Shown in pieces: positions 45,680 to 54,774 of a DNA stretch of 64,000 nt (within the stretch, counting starts at the first letter, position 1; the number at the start of each line of letters is the position of its first letter). Position numbers and translations under genes: made by a program. Where the stretch lies: assembly GCA_003478355.1 (NCBI GenBank), contig QUFC01000008.1, forward strand, positions 43,531 through 107,530, written 5' to 3'. The notes beneath the pieces are model-generated. The model was not told the origin of the DNA. It searched no databases and saw only the letters and a list, made by a program, of their open reading frames with translations. The stretch comes from Lachnospiraceae bacterium AM48-27BH. Its GTDB lineage: Bacteria; Bacillota; Clostridia; Lachnospirales; Lachnospiraceae.

Positions 45680-46139
45680 ATTCTGTCTCCTCTATCATCG
45701 GTTTGTTTACCGTCCACAAAGTCGTCATGCCGCCGAAGAACTTCGGCCAGGTGTCGTCTTCCTGGAACTTTTTCGAAACCGGAAATTGAATTCTGAAACG
45801 ATCTGCAATCAACCGTTTCTTCAAAAATCGTTCTGAAATCAAATTCAAAACGTTCGCAACGTCAAAATGGCCTTGCCGGTTCTCGTTTTTGTCGTTCAGG
45901 CCGACCAGGAAATAAATCGAACAGATATTGTCGTCGTTTTCATCCTGGATCACTTCTTCATCAAGGCACACTAGCACATAAGGAAAATGATCTTCGTCAT
46001 TTCTTCCTTTCTTTGCCGGTAAATTCTGCGGATATACATTGAATTTCACGGGTTCCCCGTTGTTTAATGTGGTGTAGCCTTTCAGAATGTCCTTCACTTC
46101 ATCGACAAGGGCTTTCTGCAAAAAAATGTCTGTCTGCAT
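45672..46139 (-). CDS. tail completion/terminator-like protein (lambda U position)
   Basis: A 155-residue protein (DIFLQKALVDEVKDILKGY, FPYVLVCLDEEVIQDENDD, ICSIYFLVGLNDKNENRQGH). The layout and position between the Z-like protein and sheath fit a tail terminator; the sequence itself is not diagnostic. Confidence 0.65.
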   Translation of the reverse strand: MQTDIFLQKALVDEVKDILKGYTTLNNGEPVKFNVYPQNLPAKKGRNDEDHFPYVLVCLDEEVIQDENDDNICSIYFLVGLNDKNENRQGHFDVANVLNLISERFLKKRLIADRFRIQFPVSKKFQEDDTWPKFFGGMTTLWTVNKPMIEETEYD

Positions 46140-46142
46140 TTC

Positions 46143-46730
46143 TTACCCCTTCCGTAACAGGTTCGCGATTTCCGCGTCAATTCGCTTTTGAAGCGTTTCG
46201 TTCGCGTCGTCGTTAATAGCCTTCATAATTTTTTCATTTTTTATCATCTGCGGAACAGACGGGCCGTATAACTGCTTGATCGGAAGGCTTCGGCCGCTGG
46301 TACGTGTGAAAACGCCCTTGTGGCCGGATTTCATAATCGCGATAAACGACTTCGGATCGCCGTCTAATGGCTTCACGCCGCCGGCTTTCTCAACTCCGGC
46401 CTTGTAGACCTTTGGGGATCTGTTTTTTCCGCGGTACCGGACGGGTGTTCCGGGACTTACCTTGAATTTTGAAAGGGCGATCCCGGTTCCGTTCGAAATA
46501 ACCGCGGCTTTCAGGCTGGATTTTGTCGCTTTGCTGACTGTGATTGTTTTCTTCACGTCGCCACTGGAAACGAAATACTTCCCCGAAGTTTCTTTCGCCA
46601 TGTTCTTTTTGACGTTGGCGGTCGCGCGGTTGATCGCCCTGGCAACGACCAGCGGCGCCTTCGATTTCAGATTTCCCAGACGCTTTTCGACGTCTTCAAT
46701 TCCTGTGACTTCGATTTTCTGGACGATCAA
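46143..46730 (-). CDS. minor tail protein Z-like
   Basis: A 195-residue basic protein related to prophage minor tail protein Z: TGIEDVEKRLGNLKSKAPLV, VARAINRATANVKKNMAKET, GHKGVFTRTSGRSLPIKQLY and C-terminal MKAINDDANETLQKRIDAEI. It starts with TTG at 46730, overlapping the previous stop (TTGA). It lies where lambda Z lies. Confidence 0.82.
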   Translation of the reverse strand: MIVQKIEVTGIEDVEKRLGNLKSKAPLVVARAINRATANVKKNMAKETSGKYFVSSGDVKKTITVSKATKSSLKAAVISNGTGIALSKFKVSPGTPVRYRGKNRSPKVYKAGVEKAGGVKPLDGDPKSFIAIMKSGHKGVFTRTSGRSLPIKQLYGPSVPQMIKNEKIMKAINDDANETLQKRIDAEIANLLRKG

Positions 46731-47053
46731 TCCTGGTTCCCCGTTAAAATAATGGTATAGCCGCCGAAATCCTCTTTTACATCAGAAATCGGGTACATTT
46801 CGCCGTCAAATTCCATGTGCTGGCCGGCGACTGGCTCATAATCCAGGTCTTTTTTCTGCACGAAAAACAGAATGTCGTCCGTGAAGATTCCGCGTGTCTC
46901 AACGGTTTTTCCCATGCTCAACTCGATAATGCGATCATTATCCAGGACAATAGGAACTTCTTTCCCGTCGATCATGTGGGTTTCTGCGAATTCATCCATG
47001 TTGAAGAAAACACTGTCAAGGTCTTTTTCAAGCTGTTCTTTAAACGACTTCAT
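46727..47053 (-). CDS. head-tail joining protein (lambda FII position)
   Basis: A 108-residue protein with TDDILFFVQKKDLDYEPVAG and FDGEMYPISDVKEDFGGYTI, typical of head-tail connector/stopper proteins that cap the portal before tail attachment. Assignment mostly by order. Confidence 0.68.
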   Translation of the reverse strand: MKSFKEQLEKDLDSVFFNMDEFAETHMIDGKEVPIVLDNDRIIELSMGKTVETRGIFTDDILFFVQKKDLDYEPVAGQHMEFDGEMYPISDVKEDFGGYTIILTGNQD

Positions 47054-47064
47054 GGCTTCGGCCC

Positions 47065-47463
47065 TTACTCCGCGTCGGCGTCGGCTTCTTTTTCTTCCTG
47101 GAAATTGATTACTTCATCGGCCAGATCTCCCACTTTTCTTTCCTCGTAATCGTTTCCCAGGTCAAGGCCGATTGAAAGCGCGTAAGTGTAAAGTTCCTTC
47201 TTTGTGCGAATCTTCCTTACTTCATCGGCGCTTTTATAGCCGCCAGGGGCCAGTTCGTCGAACATATCGCCGTCGGCCCTGTCCTCGTCGTCTTCCTCGA
47301 TTTCATCGGCGGCGGCCACGCGCTCGTCGATCTCCACTAACTCGATGAATTTTCTTTTTTTCAGAAAATCCATGTCGATTTTTGACATATTGGTCGGAAG
47401 AATGGATCCAGGCGCATAAACCTTGCCATTTGTCTGGACTTCAACTTTTGTTCTGTATGCCAT
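47065..47463 (-). CDS. head-tail connector region protein (lambda FI position)
   Basis: A 132-residue protein: a basic N-terminus (VEVQTNGKVYAPGSILP), an acidic middle (AADEIEEDDEDRADGD), and a C-terminal helical module (TKKELYTYALSIGLDLGNDY). Follows the major capsid gene. Function inferred only from position. Confidence 0.62.
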   Translation of the reverse strand: MAYRTKVEVQTNGKVYAPGSILPTNMSKIDMDFLKKRKFIELVEIDERVAAADEIEEDDEDRADGDMFDELAPGGYKSADEVRKIRTKKELYTYALSIGLDLGNDYEERKVGDLADEVINFQEEKEADADAE

Positions 47464-47481
47464 CTGTTGACACTCCCTTCA

Positions 47482-48513
47482 TTAAGATCTGTTTACATAG
47501 ATAACCGCCCAGGACTCCACATCGAACGGACGTGGAAGCGGTCTGGAAGTCAGGCGAAGCATTTTGACCTCGTTTTTCTCGTCGGCGTACTGCTTCGGAA
47601 CAAGGCGCCCTTCGTAAGTCTGGAACTTTTTGTCTTCCATCTGGGTAACTGCTCCATACTCGATCTGACCTTCGCCGTCGGAATGGCCCATCAGGACGGT
47701 TCCGTCCGGGATCATTGCTTCATCCTCGCCCTCGTCATTCAAAAACCACTCGTCGTAGGTATAAATATCAAGGTCAAGTTCTGCGATACGGCCGTAAAAA
47801 GTAAGGGCCGGATCCACGACGCGCGGTTCGATCACGATGTTCTTCATATTCAGCATATTCATAGCTTTTTCGACGAACGGGTTCGTTGTGAACTTCTCGA
47901 TCACGTCAGAAGAAAAGATCGCAATGTCCGGGGCCTTGCCGGTTGCCTTAATGATTTTCTTTCGGATCTGGCGAAGGGTAGGAAGCGGATTGACGGTCGC
48001 AAGCGCCCAGTCCTGATCGGATCCCAGAACGGTAATGTTCGAAAATCCGAAATCGACCTGAACGTCAACGCCTTCTTCCTCGTCCACCACGTCGATTTTT
48101 CCTTCATAGAGGATCTGGCGACACATCCACTCTTTTCTTCTTGCGATTGCTTCTTCAAGGTCTGTCATGTCCTTAGAAAGAAGTTCGTCCTCGCGTTCTT
48201 CCGGTGTCCTCTGGCTGTAAACATTCTCACCGATTGCGCGGTTGGAAACATCATCGACAGTCAACGGTCTTTCCGGTGCGATCTTCGGTGTGGTGAAACT
48301 GTTAGTGTGGAAGCCCTGGCGTGTGATTACTTTTCCGCCGACTCTAGGGCTTACCAGCGGCGCCATGACGCGTTTTCCTTTTCTCACGTCAAATTCTACC
48401 TTTTCGGTGACGTGGGTTTCCTCGCCAGGGAAAAAGGTTTTCTGTAAAAATGTGCGGACGGGCGGCGTCTGGTCGATCGCGTCCATCATTTCACGGGTTG
48501 TATAATCAGGCAT
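47482..48513 (-). CDS. major capsid protein (lambda E family)
   Basis: A 343-residue capsid protein of family PF03864. It shows PPVRTFLQKTFFPGEETHVT, FDVRKGKRVMAPLVSPRVGG, GFHTNSFTTPKIAPERPLT, and the end RLTSRPLPRPFDVESWAVIY. Encoded after the decoration protein, as in lambda. Confidence 0.93.
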   Translation of the reverse strand: MPDYTTREMMDAIDQTPPVRTFLQKTFFPGEETHVTEKVEFDVRKGKRVMAPLVSPRVGGKVITRQGFHTNSFTTPKIAPERPLTVDDVSNRAIGENVYSQRTPEEREDELLSKDMTDLEEAIARRKEWMCRQILYEGKIDVVDEEEGVDVQVDFGFSNITVLGSDQDWALATVNPLPTLRQIRKKIIKATGKAPDIAIFSSDVIEKFTTNPFVEKAMNMLNMKNIVIEPRVVDPALTFYGRIAELDLDIYTYDEWFLNDEGEDEAMIPDGTVLMGHSDGEGQIEYGAVTQMEDKKFQTYEGRLVPKQYADEKNEVKMLRLTSRPLPRPFDVESWAVIYVNRS

Positions 48514-48528
48514 TGTCTTCTTACCCCC

Positions 48529-48918
48529 TTATTCGTATTTCTGGACGTTTGCAAGGTGGATCCCGATTCCTTTCAACTCGTCCTCGTAAGTGTCGATAGT
48601 TGCGTCAGCCTTAACTGCAACGGCGCCGCGGTTGAAATGGCCGGTAATATAGCATACTGCCGGAATATTGTCGCCTTCGGCGGCGGATCCGGTGTCCGTG
48701 TCGTCGGTAAGAATACCGAACGCCTTCATTGTCACGGAAGAAACCGTTGTTCCGGCGATATAGCCGTTCTTGTCAGTTCCCTTCACGATTACGGTTCCAC
48801 GTTTCAATACTCCCTGGCCGCGTTTCAGGCCGATTCCCCCTGTCAGGATCGGGAAATCAGGGGAAACGATCAGCGCGTCCGGTGTGAATGTGCCTTCGTT
48901 TTTGTTGAATAACTGCAT
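48529..48918 (-). CDS. head decoration protein (lambda D-like)
   Basis: A 129-residue trimeric capsid-stabilising protein with GILTDDTDTGSAAEGDNIPA and VCYITGHFNRGAVAV, matching the lambda D family. It lies between protease/scaffold and major capsid. Confidence 0.88.
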   Translation of the reverse strand: MQLFNKNEGTFTPDALIVSPDFPILTGGIGLKRGQGVLKRGTVIVKGTDKNGYIAGTTVSSVTMKAFGILTDDTDTGSAAEGDNIPAVCYITGHFNRGAVAVKADATIDTYEDELKGIGIHLANVQKYE

Positions 48919-48919
48919 A

Positions 48920-50146
48920 TTATTTCCCCCTTCTCTTGTCGCCCTTTAAGGCGTTGACTAAACCGCCGACTTTAGCTTCTCTCTGTTCGGCCTTCTGCTG
49001 GCTTCCGCCGTCATTTCCAACATTCGGAACGGTTCCAACGCTTCCAGCGCCGGAGTTTGCCAGATCGTCGGTAAGGTTGTTTAATGTTTTCTGTCCGGCC
49101 TGGTTGTTTGCACGTAACTGTGCAAGGGCCAGATCTGCGGCGGAAAGTGGTTCTTCGTACTTCGCTTTCATCAAAACGTCGTTCGGAATACCGTTCGCGA
49201 TAGAATCAATGTCTTTGAGTCTGTCACGTTCTGCCTTGATTGCTTCTTCCACGATCTGATTTACAAAATCGGGATAAGCTGTTCTTAACTGTGCGGCGTC
49301 CTGGATAGCCGGCGCCGCCGTTGCTGGTGTCATTCCCATTTCACTATTTCCTTTCTGTGTTGTTGGTGTATTTGAAAAAGTTCCGGTTTCTTTCTGCGGC
49401 GTTTTAGAAAGATTCTGAACCTTCTTCCGAACTTCATCGGGCGCGAATGTATTTACAAAATTCTTGAAATTATATCCGATCCCGTTCGCTGTCAGGACAT
49501 TCTTGTCCGTGTAGGAATTCTGAAAACTGTCTTCGATCAGTTCATCACAAAAACCATTGTCGATCGCTTCCTGGCCGACGTACCAGCTTTCATTGTTCAT
49601 CAATTCTTTGATTTCATCGTCCGTCTTCCCCAGGCGGTCGCGATATACGGACATAATGCTTTCTTTTACCTTGTCCGTAACTTCTGCCAGCTTTGCCAAC
49701 TGCGCGGATGTATAAGATCCGTAAAGTGTTACGCTGGGATTGTGGGCCATCAGGACGCCGTTCTTTGCGATCCGGCGTGTGCTGGCGGCCTGAAGGATAA
49801 TTGTCGCCGCGCTGGCACAAAGGCCGATCACGGTCGCCGTGATTGTTGCTTTGTTCTGAATTAGGGCGGTATAAATGGCATTTGCCGCGAATACATCGCC
49901 GCCGCCCGACTGGATCAGGACGTTAATATTCTTCTTGTCGCCCAGACTCTTTAATTCATTGATAAAATTCCGGTATGTGACACAATCGTCACTCCACCAG
50001 TCTTCTTCGGACGAAATTGTCCCGAATAACTGTAATTCCGCACTGTCACCGCCGGAATCAACGAAATTCCAGAATTTGTTATTCGTCTGGGAAGCTGTAG
50101 CCGGAACGGCGTTGATAAACCGCGCCGGTTTAGTCTTCTTCTCCAT
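48920..50146 (-). CDS. ClpP-type head maturation protease with scaffold tail
   Basis: A serine protease of the S14/ClpP family (about residues 25-215): VLIQSGGGDVFAANAIYTAL, catalytic Ser in GLCASAATIILQAA, catalytic His in MAHNPS. The C-terminal part (about 265-408) is Gln/Ala rich and helical (AQLRTAYPDFVNQIVEEAIK), probably the scaffold, so C and Nu3 functions are fused. I chose the ATG at 50146 (MEKKTKPARF) because GGAG precedes it and it overlaps the portal end by 17 bp. Confidence 0.88.
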   Translation of the reverse strand: MEKKTKPARFINAVPATASQTNNKFWNFVDSGGDSAELQLFGTISSEEDWWSDDCVTYRNFINELKSLGDKKNINVLIQSGGGDVFAANAIYTALIQNKATITATVIGLCASAATIILQAASTRRIAKNGVLMAHNPSVTLYGSYTSAQLAKLAEVTDKVKESIMSVYRDRLGKTDDEIKELMNNESWYVGQEAIDNGFCDELIEDSFQNSYTDKNVLTANGIGYNFKNFVNTFAPDEVRKKVQNLSKTPQKETGTFSNTPTTQKGNSEMGMTPATAAPAIQDAAQLRTAYPDFVNQIVEEAIKAERDRLKDIDSIANGIPNDVLMKAKYEEPLSAADLALAQLRANNQAGQKTLNNLTDDLANSGAGSVGTVPNVGNDGGSQQKAEQREAKVGGLVNALKGDKRRGK

Positions 50147-51746
50147 CTTCCTTTTTCTCCTTTTCTGTGATTGTTTCCGCGCTCTGAACCGATACAAGGC
50201 CGGCTTCCTTCATCATTTCGCCTTCCCTTGCAAGTTGCGCGATATTTGCTTCGAAGTCGCCGCCGGTCAGTTCGACGGTTTCCTTCTGCCTGGTTGAAAG
50301 TCCGACTTTGATTCGTTTTTCTGCCGCCGTGACTTCTTTCACCGGATCAATCATTCCCTGGCTAGGCCCGTTCCACTGTGCGCCGCAATAGGCTTTTTTA
50401 ATCATCGGATTCAGGAAAAAACCGGGCGCTTTCAGGCGTCCGGTTGCGATTGCTTCCGTCAGGAATATTTCATAAATCGGCTGGCATAAATCAGCCGCTA
50501 ACCAGGTTCTTTTCATTCGAAACGCCTTCCAGGCTTCCAGAAGTGCCGCCCTGGAAGCGGAATAGCTGGAAGTAAAGGATTTCGTCAGAAGTTCAACCGG
50601 AATTTCAAGCGCGGCCCCGACATACTTCGCAAGGGCTGTCACGAAGGCGTCGAAATTCGTTGATGGTCGTTTCGCGTCCGCAATCTCGACCTTTTCGCCC
50701 GGATTTAAGACGTTCACCATGCCAGGGCCTAGTTCATAGCTTGTCGGATCACTGGAAACACTGTCTTCGTCATCCACAACGCCGCCGAACCCGATGTCTG
50801 ACGTTCCGTTCTCTGACGTAATGAAGACGGTAAAAAATCCATTGATAACGGCCGCCATCATTTCGGCTTCACTGTACCGCGTCAACTGCTTCAACGCTTC
50901 GATAACCGGCGCCAGATACGGGACGCCGCGGTACTGTTCCGCGCGTTCCGTCTCGTAAATCATAAGCACGTTCGGGGATCCTGTCTTATCTCCGAAGGCT
51001 TTTACCCTTGTCCATTTCTTTTCCGCCCGAAGTGTGCTGTTCGGGTAGGTGCTACAAATGTGATAGGCGACGATTTTCCCGGAATCGTCCACTTCCACGC
51101 CGTTGTAAATCCGGTTGTGGGTGTTCGGATCCGTGGCGTGCAAATACACGCTGTTTCCGGTCTGGTGCGGCGTGCTTATGCGATCCGCTTCGATCAGGTG
51201 AATTCGTAGGCCATACGGGTAAAATTTATAGGGCTTGTCGTACTCTAAAAGGACGCAAGCGTCGCCATTCATCAGCCAGGACATACACGCGACCTGTTGG
51301 ATCTCGTAAAAATTGTTTACCCTGGTAGAATCGCAAAACTTTGAGGACGCCCACAAGGCGAATTCGCGTTCCGCGTCCTTCTGCCAGCGCTCTTTTTCCT
51401 GGCGGCTCATTCCCAGATAGTCGCCGTCGATCGTGCTTTTCAACTGTAAGCCCTGGCCGACGATGTTTGTTCGGTTTGTCTTAATGGCCGACACCGCCAG
51501 GGGCGCGGACATATAAAGGCTTCGGGATCTCTGCCGCAAGGTTGGAAGGTTCTTGTCGATGTCTTCCTGTGGTGTCTTGCTGTTTGCCAGCCATCCACGC
51601 ATAGAATTTTTATTTCTGGAAGCGCCCGACTCGTCATACCCGGAATTTTGAAAGGAACGGATCATTTGCAATTTGAACCGGTCTTGTGTCCGGCGGAGTG
51701 CCGCGGACGGGTTGACAATCTCGACCGCTTTGTCGAAAATATTCAA
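50130..51746 (-). CDS. portal protein (lambda B-like)
   Basis: A portal of about 538 residues: VNPSAALRRTQDRFKLQMIR, GWLANSKTPQEDIDKNLPTL, RSLYMSAPLAVSAIKTNRTN, VGQGLQLKSTIDGDYLG and LTKSFTSSYSASRAALLEAW. The TTG at 51746 (MNIFDKAV) with AAAGGCGGTG upstream is the best start; the longer frame overlaps the W-like gene. Confidence 0.92.
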   Translation of the reverse strand: MNIFDKAVEIVNPSAALRRTQDRFKLQMIRSFQNSGYDESGASRNKNSMRGWLANSKTPQEDIDKNLPTLRQRSRSLYMSAPLAVSAIKTNRTNIVGQGLQLKSTIDGDYLGMSRQEKERWQKDAEREFALWASSKFCDSTRVNNFYEIQQVACMSWLMNGDACVLLEYDKPYKFYPYGLRIHLIEADRISTPHQTGNSVYLHATDPNTHNRIYNGVEVDDSGKIVAYHICSTYPNSTLRAEKKWTRVKAFGDKTGSPNVLMIYETERAEQYRGVPYLAPVIEALKQLTRYSEAEMMAAVINGFFTVFITSENGTSDIGFGGVVDDEDSVSSDPTSYELGPGMVNVLNPGEKVEIADAKRPSTNFDAFVTALAKYVGAALEIPVELLTKSFTSSYSASRAALLEAWKAFRMKRTWLAADLCQPIYEIFLTEAIATGRLKAPGFFLNPMIKKAYCGAQWNGPSQGMIDPVKEVTAAEKRIKVGLSTRQKETVELTGGDFEANIAQLAREGEMMKEAGLVSVQSAETITEKEKKEDGEED

Positions 51747-51762
51747 TTTTGCACCGCCTTTC

Positions 51763-52002
51763 TCAAATATCCCGTGGAATAAAACGACCGGCGAAATTCC
51801 TTCCGCCGGCTTCCAACTGTTCAACCTGTTTTTCTATGTCTTTGATCGTTGCCCGGATCGTGGATAAGTCCGCACGTTTCAGGCTTTTTGTTCCGATCAC
51901 GTATTCCTGGTTTAATAAAACGGCTTCTTCTGCTTCATAGTACAGATTTAAGCGCTTTTTCAGTCTTTCCAGGCGTTCCTGTTTCACTCTACTTAACGCC
52001 AT
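51763..52002 (-). CDS. gpW-position small head protein
   Basis: A 79-residue helical protein (MALSRVKQERLERLKKRLNL, then YYEAEEAVLLNQEYVIGTKS). It sits between terminase and portal like lambda W, and resembles the DUF6148 family. The ATG at 52002 overlaps nothing; terminase stop is at 52016. Confidence 0.78.
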   Translation of the reverse strand: MALSRVKQERLERLKKRLNLYYEAEEAVLLNQEYVIGTKSLKRADLSTIRATIKDIEKQVEQLEAGGRNFAGRFIPRDI

Positions 52003-52015
52003 CTTATCAACCCCC

Positions 52016-53869
52016 TTATAACTGGACGCCGCGGCTTGCGACGCCTGTTTTTTTTGCAACCTTCTTTTTTGGCTGTTTTTTCATGTAGTTTATACCGGCC
52101 TTGATTTTTCCTTCCAGAACGTCCCAGTTCGGACGAAGGATTTCTGCGGCCGCGGTGGAATAGTTGCGAAGATCCAGCGGTTCGTTTCTGGTTCCCGATT
52201 TCTTCACCCACTTAATGACCGGGCGGCCGTCCTTGATGTGAACGACGCGCTGTTCGCTGTTAATTCCCTTGATATAGGTTTCGTTATAGCCGCGATCAGC
52301 GTTAATCGGAAAATGGCAATAGCCCGGCCCTTCGTCAACCGTGTTTAATCTCGTCATAAGGATTTCTTTTCCACTGTCAACGCCCAGGATAAAGACCTTC
52401 ACTTTATACTGGTTGTTTGTCGATACCTTGTGGATCAGCGGTATTCCAGGGCCGCCCATTCCTTTAATTCCATAAATGCGCTTGCCCTTGCGTTCCATCT
52501 TTTTCAGCCATTTATAACACTGTGTTGTGAAATGGCCGCCGGTATCAATGCAAGTACACGCCAGAAGAAGGGACGTTCCGCTTGCGAAGTACAATTCCCG
52601 GTCAAGGTATTCTTCCAGGCGATCCCAGGTTTCGTCTTTTTCCAGGTCGCCGAAGATCTTTTCATACCGGATCCCCCATGACTCATAGCCGCGGCCCCAT
52701 CCGGTGATCTCCACTTCGAAACGGTCGTCCTGGACATCGACGCCGGCTGTCAGAAGAAGAACGCCGTCCGGGATTTCTGCTTCGTAGCGTTCCCGGCGTG
52801 AAAGAAGGGAATCGTCGTCGGCGCTCTTGCCGCGTTCTTCCCAGGTTTCGCCCAGGCTGGTATTGATAAAGGTCTTCATTTTGTTTATGTCGCCGTTTTC
52901 CTTCAATTCTTTGTTTGCTTCCTGGAAGTCCCGAATAATTTCTTCCCAGTGTTTCCAGGGCGACGCTAATTCGTTTAAGTGAAACGACCTTTTCCGGCGA
53001 CGATCCGGGAATTTTGCGATATATTTTCCGGTCTGCTGTTTCCAGTCCATTTCGGAAATGTGTTCACCACAAAATGAACATTCCATTGTTGCGTCGGAAA
53101 AATGGATCCGCCCCCATTCGTAAGGTTGGAACCGGCCGCAACACGGGCAAGGAACGCACCATTCTTCCTGTGAACCGGAAAGAAATTCCTTTTCAATCTG
53201 GCTTTCGCCCTTGATTGTAGGTGTCGAAACCTTGATTTTCTTTCGGTTCCAGAAGGTATTTGTTCGTTTTTCCGCTAATTTGATCGGATTTCCTTCACCG
53301 CCGGCGCTGGCCGGGTATCTGTCCGTCTCGTCCATCAGGACAATTCGGATCGGACGGGACGCCAGGGACGCCGGGGAATTCGCGCCGGCCATTGTGATAT
53401 GACCGCCCGGAAATTTCTTGTGAAGAATTGTGTTCCCGGAATCCCTGGATTTTGAATCCTTCACTTTGTCCGTTAATGCCGGCGTGTCGCGGATCATCGG
53501 GGCCAGTCTGTCCTTCGAAAAGGCTTGCGCCATGTCAAGGGTAGGTTGAACAACCAGGATCGGTGCCGGATCGTAGTCAACATAATAACCGATCGTGTTC
53601 AAAATCAATTCTGTTTTTCCGACCTGGGCCGAAGACATGATAACCACTTCTTCACACGCCGGATCGTTTACCGCGTCCAGAATTTCGCGCTGATATGGGG
53701 CGCGGTCTGTGTTCCACTGTCCGGGTTCCGCGGCGGACTCTGCCGAAAGTTTTCTGTACCGGTCGGCCCACTGGCTAACTGTCAGGATCGGGGGCGGCGC
53801 CACAATCTGGGCGATCTCGCGGAACAGTTTCACCGTTTTAAAGTCGATTTGAAGGTCAGATTTGTTCAT
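52016..53869 (-). CDS. terminase large subunit (GpA family)
   Basis: A packaging motor and nuclease of about 617 residues. The ATPase Walker A-like segment MSSAQVGKTELILN (about 77-90) and Walker B VLMDETDRYPAS are seen; a zinc-like CPCCGRFQPYEWG...CSFCG follows; the nuclease half has LLTAGVDVQDDRFEVEITGW. The ATG at 53869 overlaps the small subunit stop by 14 bp. Confidence 0.93.
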   Translation of the reverse strand: MNKSDLQIDFKTVKLFREIAQIVAPPPILTVSQWADRYRKLSAESAAEPGQWNTDRAPYQREILDAVNDPACEEVVIMSSAQVGKTELILNTIGYYVDYDPAPILVVQPTLDMAQAFSKDRLAPMIRDTPALTDKVKDSKSRDSGNTILHKKFPGGHITMAGANSPASLASRPIRIVLMDETDRYPASAGGEGNPIKLAEKRTNTFWNRKKIKVSTPTIKGESQIEKEFLSGSQEEWCVPCPCCGRFQPYEWGRIHFSDATMECSFCGEHISEMDWKQQTGKYIAKFPDRRRKRSFHLNELASPWKHWEEIIRDFQEANKELKENGDINKMKTFINTSLGETWEERGKSADDDSLLSRRERYEAEIPDGVLLLTAGVDVQDDRFEVEITGWGRGYESWGIRYEKIFGDLEKDETWDRLEEYLDRELYFASGTSLLLACTCIDTGGHFTTQCYKWLKKMERKGKRIYGIKGMGGPGIPLIHKVSTNNQYKVKVFILGVDSGKEILMTRLNTVDEGPGYCHFPINADRGYNETYIKGINSEQRVVHIKDGRPVIKWVKKSGTRNEPLDLRNYSTAAAEILRPNWDVLEGKIKAGINYMKKQPKKKVAKKTGVASRGVQL

Positions 53870-54416
53870 CGTCTTCACCTTCCACGTATTCGTCACTATA
53901 AAAATCAGCCGGATTGTAGTCTTTTAATTCGTTCAGCGCTTCCGTGACTTCCGACGTCAGACGTTCCTTGATGTAACCGGCGTCGCGGTCTTCCAGGACT
54001 GGGGCGACTTTGGCCGGAATGTTCATCATTCTTGTTTTGAAGGACGATAACATATCGGTCATAACATGGCGAACGTCGTCCGCCTTGTGAAGTTCTCCCT
54101 TCATGGTCTGCAATTTCATTTCTGAAATATGCCGTTTGACTCTTTCGTGAAGGGCTTTTTCTTCTTCGAAGTTCAGTTCACCGTCTGGATTGTCGCTGTC
54201 GTTGCTGTCAACGGCCAGTTTCAGCGAAAGAATATAGTTCTTCAAGGAATCGACCAGGTTATAACGGCCCTTCGCCGCCCGGACGATGATTCCTTCTTCT
54301 GCCATCTGGCGGATCCTTCGGTCGGTGACTCCGAAAATATTCCCCAGGACGGCCGCCGATACGGTCAGACTGTCTATATCCGTGACTTTCGCTGATTCTG
54401 TTTCCTGTCTTGCCAT
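53856..54416 (-). CDS. terminase small subunit (Nu1-like)
   Basis: A DNA-recognising packaging subunit of 186 residues. The N-terminal winged-helix (LTVSAAVLGNIFGVTDRRIR, QMAEEGIIVRAAKGRYNLVD) matches Nu1; a coiled region and acidic tail (YSDEYVEGEDDEQI) bind the large subunit. Start at 54416 behind AAAGGGGG. Confidence 0.87.
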   Translation of the reverse strand: MARQETESAKVTDIDSLTVSAAVLGNIFGVTDRRIRQMAEEGIIVRAAKGRYNLVDSLKNYILSLKLAVDSNDSDNPDGELNFEEEKALHERVKRHISEMKLQTMKGELHKADDVRHVMTDMLSSFKTRMMNIPAKVAPVLEDRDAGYIKERLTSEVTEALNELKDYNPADFYSDEYVEGEDDEQI

Positions 54417-54455
54417 ACCTGGCCCCCTTTCTGCCGCCCGAAACGGAAACGGCAA

Positions 54456-54774
54456 CTTTCGTTATTTTTTTTCTGTATCTGGGAAGATTTTGGGCCTCGT
54501 AGACCCGCAACAAAATTTTGTCCGGCGGAAGAACCTAAAAATTTTTCGGGATTTTTTCTCAAAAAACTGTCATGTCCGGTCGCCCCGTCGGTCGCTCCCC
54601 TCTCTTGTCATATCTTACTATTGTGTCAAATGGTCGGCGGACGTCCGCTTTCATTATAGTGCGAACAAAAGGCTACACCGTCACTTGTCACGCGCCCGTT
54701 GTGTCAAGTACAGGGCAAAAAGAAAAAGAACTTCCCATTCTTCGCGCGTCTTCAAGGCGTGTCTGGGTGTTCTT
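54456..54774. other. gene-free packaging-site candidate (cos-like)
   Basis: 319 bp without a gene directly upstream of the terminase. Perfect palindromes ACAAAATTTTGT (54510-54521) and GCGGACGTCCGC (54637-54648) occur. Two related pairs flank the second palindrome: CTTGTCA-N10-TTGTGTCAA (54604-54629) and CTTGTCA-N8-TTGTGTCAA (54684-54707). In lambda-like phages the cos nick site and small-terminase binding repeats lie here. Confidence 0.45.
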
